Shown here: piece after piece, positions 12,201 through 22,918 of the stretch
Layout of the letters: each line of letters opens with the position of its first letter
Numbering within the stretch: position 1 is the first letter of the stretch
The notes under the pieces: generated by a model
Database searches by the model: none
Told to the model about the DNA's origin: nothing
What the model saw: the letters and a program-made list of their open reading frames with translations, nothing else
Assembly: GCF_964204865.1 (NCBI RefSeq)
Contig: NC_135263.1
Span: forward strand, 19,761,426-19,825,425
Length of the DNA stretch: 64,000 bases
DNA from: Styela clava
Taxonomy: Eukaryota > Chordata > Ascidiacea > Stolidobranchia > Styelidae
Reading direction: 5' to 3'
Position numbers and translations under genes: made by a program

Positions 12201-15200
12201 TTGAGTGAAAATTAAATGAAATTGTTATTTGTTAGTCATATCAGCTCATGATCTTCTGCATACCACACTCCTACTACGATTCTCTCATGTCTATGTCTAA
12301 ATTATATTGTTTAACTTAATTTTATTGCCTCGTATCCAATTAATGATTTCCTATAAATTAATTCAGGAGGGCCAATATTTTTAAATTCTCTTCGAGCAGC
12401 AAATTAGGAAAAATTCACTTTCAGGTACCTTTTGCAAGATATTTGGCAATGAACAAGATACAGAGTATAAAGCGATATCATATTGCAAAAGTGTACAGGA
12501 GAGACCAGCCTGCCATGACGAAAGGACGATATAGAGAATTTTACCAGGTAAAATCTGTTCAGTGCACTACAGCCTCTGCTGTCTCCAAAATACGTAGTTT
12601 GAAATATATGGTTCAATTGAATTATAGGACACTGTTTGATGTGTCTTTGAAGTATGAAGAAGAAGATACTTTGCAATTGTTTTTCGTTTAAACAACGGTT
12701 ATTCACGCTTTTCGCTCGTAAATACTTGTTATAAAAAGTTTTATAATTACACCTAAAATCTCCAACCTTCCATAATACAGGTTGTCTCAAAATAAATGAA
12801 ACCCACAAAATTGGGAATTGATTTAATGGGTTTCATTTATTTTGGTACACCCTATATCCTCCAGCAAATTCTTTTTGTTCAATTCATATCAAATCAACAT
12901 TCATTCATTTCAAAGCAACATTGCTTTTCACTTAGTTCTTTTTAATTTTGTTATTCTCTGTTGTTTTAGTGTGATTTTGACATCGCTGGCCCTCATGATT
13001 CAATGATTCCTGATGCGGAGTGTCTACGTATTGTTTATGAAATTCTTTCTGATCTCATGTTGGGGGAATTTAAAATAAAGGTTGGTACTTTTAATGTTTC
13101 AAGTACACACAAGACCATATATTTGGATTGATAGAACACTACAATCCAACAACCGTCTTATGGCGACGAGGAGTCCAGCAATTCTCTCGCACATAACTAT
13201 CCCTACATGGGATTTGAACCTGCGAACCCACACAGAGTAATCAGAGGTGCGGTAGCGAGCAGATTCCTAACATTTAGCATGATGAGCCACATCGCCATGC
13301 CTCACAAATCGTCATCTCATTTCAACAACAAAATTGTTATATAAATTGGATATGGCCAAGTTTTATAAATGAAGATTACAATTGTTGATTTAAGTTGTCC
13401 ACTAAATGTAACTGACTTACTTGTGTTTTCATGATCTACTTAGTAATTGTTTGTTAATTTAATTTTGACTTAGATTTTAGATTTTTCAAAACAATTCTTT
13501 GTAAGAATGTGCAATTAATTGTGCATATTTATATGACATGGAAATATTCTTTTTTATTCCTTTCGATTTCATATTCCAAAAATTGTATAATTTTGCTCGT
13601 GTTTATTAATCATGTTTAATAACAATTATCCCTACATAACGTCATCTACTAGTGAGAATTCTTTGATTGAACAAGGTTTGCTAAATGAAAATTTTTTCAG
13701 GTTAATGATCGACGTATACTTGATGGTGTGTTTGAAGCTTGTGGGTGTCCTACAGATAAATTCAGACCAGCATGTTCTGCAGTTGATAAGTTAGACAAGT
13801 TACCGTGGGTAGATGTCCGGAAAGAAATGTTAGAAAAGGGATTGGCAGAAGAAATAGCTGATCATATTGGCCACTATGTCCGAATGTCAGGTAATTAAAT
13901 ATTGTCAGTGTATTTGAACAAATCCAAGATGGCGGACACCGGAACGTAGTATGTGTACCAGGTTAGGGTTAGGCCATAATTTTAGGTACAAATACTACGG
14001 GAGTCACTTGGCCAGTCCCCGAACTCATAATAGAACTAAAATAAGGAAAACTGGAATAAAATTATGGCCTAACCCTAACATTCTGGTACACATTCTACGT
14101 TCCGGTGTCCGCCATCTTGGTACACATACTTGAAGAGTACAGTTTATGTTTTAATAAAAATACATTGAATAATTTTAATTTTAAGTTTGCTTAGTTTAAA
14201 TTCTCAAGGATATTCCTTGTGGCTGTCACAATTTGTACATCTATATTTATACCAAGTATACACCAATATTAATGCTGATTAATCAATCTTTTTCCAGGTT
14301 CTCATGAATTAGTAAATCAATTGCTCAATGATTCCTTCCTTATTAAAAGCAAATCTGCTGTAGCCGGATTGAATGATTTAAAATTATTGTTGGAGTATTT
14401 GGAATTGTATAACATAATGGATAAAGTGAGTTTTATGTTGTTGATACTTTAGGTCTAAAAAATATGCAGGGTTAGTCAGGAGTTGAATTGGAACAATTTT
14501 GTGTAATGTATGTAGAAAGTTTGTTTGTTTTCTGTTCTGAACTTTTTTCTCGTAGCATCTGATGTATTAATGATGTATTAATGATGTATAATTTTGCGTG
14601 GTGGCAGTACAAAATATGGTTCGCCATATGATTGAGTCGTTTTGTCAGTTTTCGTTCCACTTTGAAAATCATATTCTTCTTACTTTTATTTCTCAACAAG
14701 GAATTTGCAAAATTCGAATAGTTCAAATATTAAATTTTTAATTGGATTCTTAACAAACAAAATTAATCATTCTATCAGAAAACAAATTGAAACTAAAAAC
14801 AATCTTTTTGAATATCAATCGTTTTTTAATTAATTAAATTTTCTTACTGCAACATACTATGTCAATGAATATGTACAGGTATCTAGTGTCTGGCGATACA
14901 CATCTGGTATTAGCGTCATCTATAGAGATTTTCTAATACTTGGAACTTGAAAGTAATCAGTATATATAAGAAGTTTGTTCATTCATTTATATAAACCTCA
15001 TTATACATTATTACATGAATTTAGAAACAATCCAAGATTACTTGAGTTTTGAGGGAGTTTGTTACTTCAATTCTGTTTTTAGGCAACAGAATATGTATCA
15101 TAACTTTATTAATCTTCACATGGAAAAATCACAATTATCATTCAATGAACACTAGGTTATTGATCTTTCAAATTCTTGTTTTAGACTTCATTTGATCTCA

Positions 15201-18200
15201 GTCTCGCTCGAGGTCTTGATTACTACACAGGAGTTATTTATGAAGCAGTTCTGACTGATAGTTCTGTGAATGAAGATCCAGATCGTAAAAAAGGAGAAAC
15301 CGTTGGAGTTGGATCTGTAGCAGGAGGAGGTAGATATGATGGTCTTGTGGGAAGTTTTGATCCAAAAGGAAAATCTGTGAGTGATAAAACTATTATTTGA
15401 TGATTTTTGGGTGTGTCTATCAATTTTTGATAGGTGTAAAGTTTTATCTTTAAATTAATCAAGGAAGTCAACTTTTAGATCGTTGGTTCCCAATCCCAAA
15501 TCTTGTTCAATATACAGTTATACCTAGGTAGTCGAACGAATAGACCAGTGGTTCTCAACCTTTTTTCTCTCGTGGCCCCCTTGTTGCACAAAAAATTCTG
15601 TCGCCCATTTACTTTCTCATTGATAAACTACAAGAAAAAAATTTTTTTTTATTCAAAATTAGACACTTCACCTTTAATAGAAAAAAAAAAATTTCCATCA
15701 AGTAACAAAATACAACATTATCATTCATTACTACTAATCCAACTACAATCAAATTTACTTAATTTATCAGTAACTCTGTAATTTTTGATGTCTGTGGCCC
15801 GCCTGAAAATGTTTTGTAGCCCAGCAGTGGGCCATGGCCCACTGGTTGAGAACTGATGGACTAGACACTCTGACAATTTGGTAGTCGACCAAAATATTCG
15901 AATCAAAAATGCTGTGGGACTCGAACAGAAATTCGTAGTTCAAACTATCTGTAGTCGAACATGAATCCCAATGAATTATGTTTGACTACCTAGGTATCAC
16001 TATATTCTTTTTTTGCCTAATTTAGATTTATTTATGTGCATAGAAACTTCCCTTTATTTGTACAATCTTTAAAAGAAACTTAGCTAGTGATTTATGTGAT
16101 TTGCACTCTGGCTTCTGACAGGTTTGAATAGTTCATAATATTTAGAAAATTGATGCCATAGATTCAGTTGATGATCAAGCAACCGATTGGTTCCGTTTTC
16201 CGCCAAAATTAATGGGGACAAAGGCAAATAAACTGGTTGAAGATCAATAATTGTTACAATTTCCTGTAAATTTTATTTTAAACATTCAAAATTCGTATCT
16301 AAAATGAAGTAATTATATAAAGCAGGGGTTCCCAAACTTTTTTGACCATCGCCCCCCTAAAGTAGTTTATTCAACTTCATCGCCCCCCGGCAATACAAAA
16401 AAATGTAAAGTCAGAAACGAATATATTACAGACCAAATAAGAAGACAAATTATAGTTTATAGTGTTTTATGAGATAGATGAGCTTGGTGTTCGTCAGCGA
16501 GTTTTTTATTATATCTAAAATTACCCCGTTTACTGGTGGAAAGGCGATTTCGTTGTTTTGATAGCAATAGTAACACGACTGAAACCCTTTTTTCACCATA
16601 TAATAGGTCGGAAATGAAAGAATCCAGGGTTCTACCTCCTCAAAAACCGCCGTGTACTCTTGTCTTATAGCATTTCACTTTTTAAATTCACCCCATTTCA
16701 CATTGGAATAATGAAAACAAAGTTAATTTTCCCAAACTTATAATAATGATTTTCGTACATCCCATTCATTCGTACTGCCTGATGACCTGCACCAAAATCC
16801 TTCGGTGAAATTCATCCCCGATTCCTCATTCTACTACGGCCTCCAGTCTGATCACCGGTCCATAATTAACCAGCCATTTGGTTTTGGATTCATGGACTCG
16901 GATGTGGAAGAAGCCGTGACCGACTATCGGCTATGGCCCAGGGGTCGGCAAATTTTATGTCGCTCGCTGGACAAAATTCAGGGTTGCTAGTATTTTACGG
17001 GTCGCATATATTTTTTGAAAGTCAAAAACGGAACAGCGCGCGAAAACTGCAACAATTCGTGAACTCAACTTAGTCGTCTTATTAAAAAAATATTACAATG
17101 ACATTCAATGTGACACTGTCTTGTTGCTGCATCACGCTGGATAGCTTTACGACGCCAAGATGGAAACATTTTCTAAATGGGCATCACTAATCCCAGTTCT
17201 TTGCTTGTTCTTTGTAATGTTCATTTTCAAAAATAATTGTTCGCACAAATATGTACTTCCAAACATCGAAGTGAATATTTTCGCATGATTTGTGAAATTT
17301 TGATAAAGATTTTCTTTAAGAAGATACATTCTTACAAACATTAAGCAGTGATGAATCTCTCGAATAGAATATGAATTTCATTTCCTTATTGCTTTGCAAT
17401 ATATTCAAATATTGACTGCGCTATTGAACCCCTGCCCTCAGCATCAACTTTTCTTCGTGTTTCCATTTGTCTAATTATAATTAAATTGTAGGCTCGTTAA
17501 ACGAGTAGCTAGCTGTTCAATGGAATTTTTAGGATATAATAAAATTTAGTCCAAACGTGTCTCACGATAAATTCTGTTACGTAAAAAAATGTAATTTACT
17601 CCTCGAGTGTAGATTATAAATAAAAAAATTTCATCGTCAAAACCGCCGTTTGGATGTTTCCCCGGGCATAGACTTCCTTGTTTACTTCGTGACATTGGCC
17701 AATCAGCAAGATGTAAAAAACGTAACAATGCCCCCTTTCGCATCCGCGCAGGCTCTCAGACACGCTCACTCAGACAGATTTGCAGGCGTGGTCGTGAACA
17801 TTACCTCATTTTCGCGTTTTTAAATCATATTCGTTAGTTTTTAGTTGTTTTTCTAAAATTTAAATCAAATAAGTCAATGATTACTTTGTCTCCCTATGAG
17901 TTTCAGTTTAAATACAGCAATCACAAATTAGTGTAGAAATAGCTGTGATAGACTAGGCTAAAATTCTTTATCGGTACTTTTAAAAATCAGATTGTTGAAT
18001 GGTGTGTATTAGAATGATAGTTTGAAACACCCCATTTTACAGGCAACAACTCGCAAAACCATTCTTAAAATAAGCACCGAAAATTTTTAAGTGGTAAAGT
18101 ATGGGAAGAATTTTCCGCGGTCAAAGGTCGGGGAAAGATCCATTCAGTGAATCGTCCCGGGCCAGATTATTTTACTCCGGCCGTATTTTGCCGACCACTG

Positions 18201-19901
18201 GGATACGCAAACTACCGTACCTTACTGCGAAGACGAGTCCAGCAATCCTTTCGCGTGTGATAATCGCCCACATGATTCAAACCTGCGAATGCACACAGAG
18301 TACAGAATTAAGTGCGCCGAACATAAAACAGGTTTCGCGAAATTGCCCCCCTATCGCCCCCTGGACTTTTTCGCCCCCCCCCCCTCTGTATCGTTTTCGC
18401 CCACTGGGGGCGATATCGCCCACTTTGGGAATCACTGATATAAAGTATGCCATGAATAAGGAATATTTTGCTAAGTAAGAATGAATGAATACTCTTGGTG
18501 ACTTATATATTCTGGGTAAGTGTTAGAGATTGACGACTTAAAATATGCCTATTCTTTTCAGACACCATGTGTTGGCGTCAGTATTGGAATTGAAAGAGTA
18601 TTTGCGATATTGGAGGCCAGATCAGAAAATTCAAATTCCAGAACAACGGAAACTGAAGTATATGTTGCATCTCCTCAAAAAAATATGTTGAAAGAACGAA
18701 TGAAAATTATAGCAGAATTGTGGCAAGCAGGAATAAAGGTATTTGTTATATCTTTTAAAACAAATTTTATTTAGGGATGACCATATCTTACTAGTTCACT
18801 ACCCTTTTTGGTCTTTGTTGAATTCAGTTTTAAAAATTAAGTAAAAGAACAAGGCTATTTTTAAAAATCTTATTCTTTCTGTGAATTTTCTAAGATCAAA
18901 AAAATATCATGTCTCTGCGACATGCATCAATATTTCATCTCAAGTGCATATCATAAAACATCAAATGGCATTGTGGCTTCACTCAAAAAATCTTTTATGA
19001 CCCTTATGCATGCAGCCATCAAATGAACATGGCAGTGATTTTTTGAACATGGTTCAAAAACTGACTCGTTTCAAAATATCAGGCGTCTGTTTTAGGTATG
19101 CTTCCGGAATTTAGGTATGGATCAAGTAGCTAAACGATGGCGGGAAAAAAGCTGGGTCACGCGTTAGAACTTTAGTTTTGTTGAAGTAATAAATAATAAT
19201 GTAATAAAAAAAAACGATCACGAATTAGCTAGTATTTTAATTTAGTAGTTTTTATTGAAGCTGTTTCGATATTTTGGCGTGAAATAGTGATAAAGAAGTG
19301 AACCGGTTTGTAAATGCAAGGTCGCAAAATGTCTCTTGAAATATGCACTTAAAATTTGTCAATGTTAGAATTAGAAGTATAGGAAGCATTTTTCATGAAT
19401 TATTCTATTGAAATCAATAATGTACAATAACTGCTGCATACTCAACGGCCACACTAGAAAAGTGTGAATTTCTTGCTTGTAAAATTTACCCCCTAAGGCA
19501 GATCAAATTCACCCCATCCCTTACCCGGCCAAGTTCCCCTGGACTGGTTACGCAGTTTATGACTTTTTACATGGCCTAAAAAAATGCGTCTTTGGCTTTT
19601 TGAATTGACAGTGATCAAGACGAATAGATGCACTTAACTATGTTACTGTTTATTTTTGATACATAATTTTTAATCCCAGGCTGAAATGTCGAATAAAAAG
19701 AATCCAAAACTTTTGAATCAACTTCAGCATTGCGAAGAGAATGGGATCCCCGTCGCTATTATGATCGGTAGTGGAGAATTAGAAGAAGGAAATATCAAAA
19801 TTAGAGATATAAAAACCAGAGAAGAGTCTTTAGTGCCACGATCAGCGATGATAGAGCAACTGAAAGATATATTACATCAAGTGCGAAATGGAGAAAGTTG
19901 A
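9219..19901 (+). CDS. HARS1: Histidyl-tRNA synthetase, cytosolic isoform (WHEP-type first exon)
   Basis: Exons: 9219-9308, 10671-10880, 12020-12115, 12425-12547, 12970-13080, 13701-13890, 14298-14425, 15185-15376, 18562-18738 and 19680-19901, total 1,539 nt and 512 residues, close to human cytosolic HARS1. The enzyme charges tRNA-His with histidine in the cytosol. The first exon begins [11 protein letters not shown] and carries [13 protein letters not shown], the first helix of a WHEP domain; the second exon begins [16 protein letters not shown], completing it. Class II motifs follow in order: motif 1 region ([15 protein letters not shown]), motif 2 ([18 protein letters not shown]), HisA ([14 protein letters not shown]), HisB ([17 protein letters not shown]), motif 3 ([14 protein letters not shown]), then an anticodon-binding domain ([19 protein letters not shown]). 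All junctions keep frame. No shift or missing key residue was seen. The introns are loaded with transposons. Confidence 0.93.
9534..9885 (-). mobile_element. tRNA-derived SINE, near full length
   Basis: On the minus strand it starts with a tRNA-like head whose B box is ggttcgaatcc (9791-9801) and whose A-box region is tgtctcaacgggcta. A conserved body follows (tcctccaccaccaagtccat region), then a tail of tatcc/tcctat pentamers. Other copies lie at 42812 (+), 13161 (-, partial) and split at 16831/18201 (-). It sits between the two alternative HARS first exons. Confidence 0.85.
9886..10496 (+). other. Region upstream of HARS mitochondrial first exon
   Basis: No repeat or exon recognised. If the mitochondrial transcript has its own promoter it should lie here. 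No clear core promoter element was seen. Confidence 0.35.
10497..19901 (+). CDS. HARS: Histidyl-tRNA synthetase, mitochondrial isoform (presequence first exon)
   Basis: An alternative first exon at 10497-10604 (ATG at 10497, donor gtacct at 10605) encodes 36 residues and splices in phase 0 to the shared exon at 10671. The remaining exons are those of the cytosolic form, giving 518 residues. The leader starts [14 protein letters not shown] and continues with Lys, Arg, Ser and Thr and no acidic residue until its last two positions, as expected for an amphipathic mitochondrial import signal. It lacks the first WHEP helix. This isoform would charge mitochondrial tRNA-His. Invertebrates and fungi commonly use one gene for both compartments, whereas vertebrates have HARS1 and HARS2. 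The leader lies between the cytosolic first exon and shared exon 2, so two promoters or alternative splicing is inferred. Confidence 0.8.
11044..11402. mobile_element. Foldback element with GGCCCA-rich arms
   Basis: The left arm agtggtgactcttctacgg and the right arm ccgtagaggagtcaccact are inverted, and both continue into gcccatggg and further ggcccat/gggcc units. The middle (about 11190-11330) is a minus-strand copy of the telomere-motif MITE core (taccaggttagggttagg). It is in the intron after HARS exon 2. Confidence 0.75.
11586..11855. mobile_element. hAT MITE, 270 bp, with 8-bp target duplication
   Basis: Ends tagtggttctcaaatg and, inverted, cagaggttctcaaact. It is flanked by gattaaaa at 11578-11585 and 11856-11863, a perfect 8-bp target duplication. 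No coding capacity. In the intron between HARS exons 2 and 3. Confidence 0.85.
12778..12854. mobile_element. Very short mariner-like foldback MITE, 77 bp
   Basis: Two arms share aaaataaatgaaaccca in inverted orientation around a 13-20 bp loop, and the element is bounded by TA on both sides (12776-12777 and 12855-12856). It is almost all terminal repeat. Located about 230 bp after HARS exon 4. Confidence 0.7.
13161..13305 (-). mobile_element. tRNA-SINE fragment (5' head part)
   Basis: It matches the copy at 9534-9885 from the gaggagtccagca block to the tRNA head. The B-box region is ggttcaaatcc on the minus strand, with one change. The body and tail are missing. In the intron between HARS exons 5 and 6. 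Confidence 0.75.
13924..14120. mobile_element. Foldback member of the telomere-motif MITE family, copy d
   Basis: Near-perfect arms of about 60 bp: ccaagatggcggacaccgg at the left and ccggtgtccgccatcttgg at the right, followed inward by gtatgtgtaccaggttaggg and its inverse. The centre carries a shortened family core. In the intron after HARS exon 6. Confidence 0.8.
14426..15184 (+). other. HARS intron 7, nothing recognised
   Basis: AT-rich intron from the donor gtgagt to the acceptor ttgttttag. No repeat with identifiable ends was seen. Confidence 0.5.
15515..16002. mobile_element. Mariner/Tc1-like MITE flanked by TA
   Basis: The left end cagttatacctaggtagtc is matched by the inverted right end tagtgatacctaggtagtc. 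TA dinucleotides bound it at 15513-15514 and 16003-16004. It was split by the hAT MITE at 15546. Subterminal copies of gtagtcgaac recur inside. In the intron after HARS exon 8. Confidence 0.75.
15546..15855. mobile_element. hAT MITE, 310 bp, nested in the mariner-like MITE
   Basis: Ends cagtggttctcaacctttt and, inverted, cagttctcaaccagtgggcc. The flanks gaatagac (15538-15545) and gactagac (15859-15866) form a probable 8-bp target duplication with one mismatch and a 3-bp offset at the right. No coding capacity. Confidence 0.7.
16831..16938 (-). mobile_element. tRNA-SINE, 3' part of a split copy
   Basis: It matches the body of the SINE at 9602-9725 (acggcctcc, ggattcatggactcgg and gaagccgtgacc blocks), diverged. 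It stops at the left end of the hAT element at 16939 and resumes at 18201. Confidence 0.65.
16939..18200. mobile_element. hAT element, 1,262 bp, nested inside a SINE
   Basis: Ends caggggtcggcaaatttta and, inverted, cagtggtcggcaaaatacgg. The two flanks are the two halves of one SINE copy, which supports the boundaries independently. The 8-bp target duplication has decayed and cannot be read reliably. No transposase was recognised inside. Confidence 0.7.
18201..18318 (-). mobile_element. tRNA-SINE, 5' part of a split copy
   Basis: It matches the SINE from ggatacgc through gacgagtccagcaatcc to the tRNA-like head (B-box region decayed to ggtttgaatca on the minus strand). It is the continuation of the fragment ending at 16938. 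Confidence 0.65.
18739..19679 (+). other. HARS last intron, nothing clear
   Basis: AT-rich, with a taaaatttacccc...caccccat segment around 19480-19520 that vaguely resembles the inside of the hAT element at 16323. No ends were found. Confidence 0.35.
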
Positions 19902-21729
19902 TATGATATTGAATTCATTAATACTATAGTTGTTGCGTGAGGAATGGTGTAAACAAACATCGGTAGTTCGTGCAAAATTTTGATGAATATATGAAGAATC
20001 CCTATCATTTAACAGCGAATATTGCGGTTTTCTATAGAGTATGAGACTTTTGGAGCATGTCAATACCTTCCAATTGTTTGGAAAGGGTCTTGGATTGTAT
20101 ATTGGGAAGGGAGCTTTATCTTGTAGGAAACATTACTAAAATTCTATGGCATATTTATGTTAATAATTTTGTATAACATTAACAATGCTTTTTGGTCGAA
20201 ATTTTATCTAATATTATTAATTTTAGCATTCCTGACACATTTCCCCAGTATTTAAGTGGTAGATTTATTTTATACCAGATTGTTTTCATCAAAGCTCACT
20301 CTCTGCAAAATAGACGAAAAGCTTTTCCTCCAGCTGAACATTTATGACTGAAACATTTTTATTACGGTGATAATTTTTTGCGACCAACCTGTAGTCTTGT
20401 ATAGCAAATTGCAATACCGGGTGCACGTTTCAATAAGTTCAGTCCACAAGACACAATTTTTGTGAAGGTATCCGTGTTCTTTTCAATATCTGAGTTTTGT
20501 GCAGAAACACTATCGTAAATGCAATATATATGTATTTTAAGAATCACATTTCGATCATTACCAGTAGTATGTTATTTATTTATGGTGTTTCGATGTCGTT
20601 AGAATGCAATGTTATTAAAAACAAAGTCTTACATATTCAATGATCTGCATGTCTTGTTGTGTATGATTTATTTTCGGGGTTAGCTTGTTGACCCGGGTTG
20701 TTTTCGCCGTCGATAGCTAGGGTTTTTGGAGTTTATCAGATTATGATATTATTTTCATCAAGGGAGAATCTTTATAACGAAAGCCTAAAGTTATCCGAAT
20801 GCTAGTTGCACCTCGTTGATAGTCGTTGGCGAAAGTCTTAAGGGATATTCGGGAACTTTGTATTTTGTATATCTGCCCGTACGTGATGTTCTTCGTGGAG
20901 TCGGCGAAGTTGGCAAGACAGCCAAATTGAAAATTCAAAAAACAGACTTAACGGCGATAAGCTGATGTAGACTTAACAATTGAAATCTAGCCAGCCGCGT
21001 GCGTGCACATTTCTATCTTACTCTGGCAGATTTTCCGAGCATGGTTGTTTGTCGGGCTTTATCTACGTTGGTTGTCAGGATATGTTATTGGCGTATTTTT
21101 TAACATTTAGAAACAGACTCGTGACTTTGGATATGTATTTTCATGAAAAGAGAAATCACAGATATATACTATAGTTGAGAACTATTCACACCATATAACG
21201 TTATTTGTACCGGTTGGTTTCATTATCTTCGAAGTACTAACAGATATTCGCAACTACCGATATTGCACCCGTGAACATTTATCTACATCCATAGACACAA
21301 GTCTTCAAAGTAAGAAGTTTTTGTCATTTGCCTCTAAAATAAAATAGTGGCCATCCTAATATTGTAACTAGCAACGAACGTGTTTGATTTTTAAACTGCA
21401 CGCGATTATAAAGGATTTTCCTCCACAAACTTAGCTCAATCAGTCGCAGCAGACTCGCAACGTTGAACACCATTATATCGAAACAATACTAATTTAGGTA
21501 CAAGGTATATGCAGGGCGAGTGCAGTAAGAAACTTGCTTAGACTAAATCGTTTTTCGTTCTCTATTTTTCTTTACGTTTAATTATTATTTTCTCAGCTAA
21601 ATTCCCATGCACAACTGCTTAACATTGGCCATCGATGGTGATCAACGTGGTGAATTAATTTTTTACCAGTTTCGTTGACACAATTGCCAGCGTGTGCTGA
21701 CTGATGGTTAAAACGTAACTGTACGATTT
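19902..21729. other. HARS 3'UTR and intergenic DNA
   Basis: The HARS 3'UTR starts here. No AATAAA was found nearby; an ATTAAA at about 20614 is a weak candidate polyadenylation signal. The rest shows no supported gene. Confidence 0.4.
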
Positions 21730-21737
21730 ATGATTGT

Positions 21738-21890
21738 ACTACGTTGCAAATGTCTGTGCGTGGAAACTTTTATGAGTAAAAATGTCCGTAGTTGCAAATG
21801 TCCAGGGCGCATATGTCTGTGGGTGCAAGTGTACGTGGATGCAAATGCCATAAGTTCAAGGTATCGTCGGTGCAAATGTCAGAGGTTGTT
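21738..21890. repeat. Degenerate tandem array of a TGCAAATGTC-type unit
   Basis: The motif (g)tgcaaatgtc with spacers of about 8-10 bp recurs five to seven times, with substitutions (for example gttgcaaatgtcc, ggtgcaagtgtacg, gatgcaaatgcc, ggtgcaaatgtca). Related pieces appear near 23290-23360 and 42150-42195, so it belongs to a dispersed repeat. Confidence 0.6.
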
Positions 21891-21937
21891 TAGCCATCAG
21901 TTAAAAACATGTAGCATATAGGAACATGTTGTTGAAC

Positions 21938-22910
21938 CAGTATGTTCCCCAGCTTTTCTTTTTAGGGGGGGTGTTTCAAAATTTAGGGGGTGGTAAATAA
22001 TTTGCTATTAGAGATAAAACTAGGCTATTTGTATTCTTAAAAAAATGGTATGGAAACGATGTACACGGGGCCCCCAAGTTGATTGACGCGAGCCAAAATC
22101 CACAGCAGAATGAAATTGTAGTGCCAGAAAAGGGGAGCGAGGAAAAGTGCGGGACGACACGGCTGGGGTTAGGGCGCGCTCAAGCGCCCCGAAAGTTTTT
22201 TGAGAAATAGGCACCAAAATAGACTCTAAGCTTGATTTTAGATACACCTAGCATTGCAGTTTGTTATGTAATGAAATCAATAATTATAATATTTAGCTGA
22301 TAGAATTCCCGGGGAATAGATAACAAGCACGGCTTTCAACCGTAAATATATACTACTACGTTTCAACAAGTAATTTGCAACTGATAGTGACTAATGAAGT
22401 TACTTGCTCATCTGGCATTGTATGAATGGCTACTTATGGCTTGTTTTGTTACACATTTCTAATTTTCGCTGACAAATCGCTGAAGTTTGATTCTTTTCAA
22501 TAAAGAAATAAAAACGCTGTCATTCATCTAAAAAACGTCTGTTTTCAGTGCCTAGTTTTCGTTTTGTGACATCTTTAAGCTTTCTTATTATACGGCTAAT
22601 ATCTAAAATACTGCAGTGTGTAATCCTAATACCCATACGTATACATAAGATACGGGAATAATCCAATTGTTACGAAATAAACGTGCTTAAACTGTGATAA
22701 TGATGTAACAATAGACGGTATCTAAACTCAAAAGGTACCACATGAAGGGTTAAACTATTTCACTCAAGTTCGGCGGGCCATTTTGAATCGTCACGCGGGC
22801 CGTAATTGGCCCGCAGACTGCGGTTTAGAACCCCTCAGTGTAGAATCGCACCTCAAAATTAGGGGGGGTATTTGAAATTTTAGGGGGGGGGGGGTGTAGG
22901 GAAATCACTG
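21938..22910. mobile_element. hAT element, 973 bp, with perfect 8-bp target duplication and G-rich ends
   Basis: Ends cagtatgttccccagcttt and, inverted, cagtgatttccctacaccc. The duplication tgttgaac is at 21930-21937 and 22911-22918. G runs (taggggggggt at the left, tagggggggggggg at the right) lie just inside each end. No transposase recognised. A segment around 22770-22840 (gcgggccgtaattggcccgc) looks like part of another hAT. Confidence 0.82.
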
Positions 22911-22918
22911 TGTTGAAC

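Larger units (their letters stand above)
16323..18437. mobile_element. hAT element, 2,115 bp, with perfect 8-bp target duplication
   Basis: Ends caggggttcccaaactttt and, inverted, cagtgattcccaaagtggg. The duplication atataaag is at 16315-16322 and 18438-18445. Runs of gccccc lie near both ends. It contains a SINE that is itself split by another hAT element (16939-18200). No transposase was recognised. In the intron after HARS exon 8. Confidence 0.88.

Noticed and set aside
16939..17434. hAT element ending at 17434 (gaacccctg)
   Set aside because: A better inverted end lies at 18200, and the SINE resumes right after it, so the element runs 16939-18200; the acccctg at 17434 is internal.
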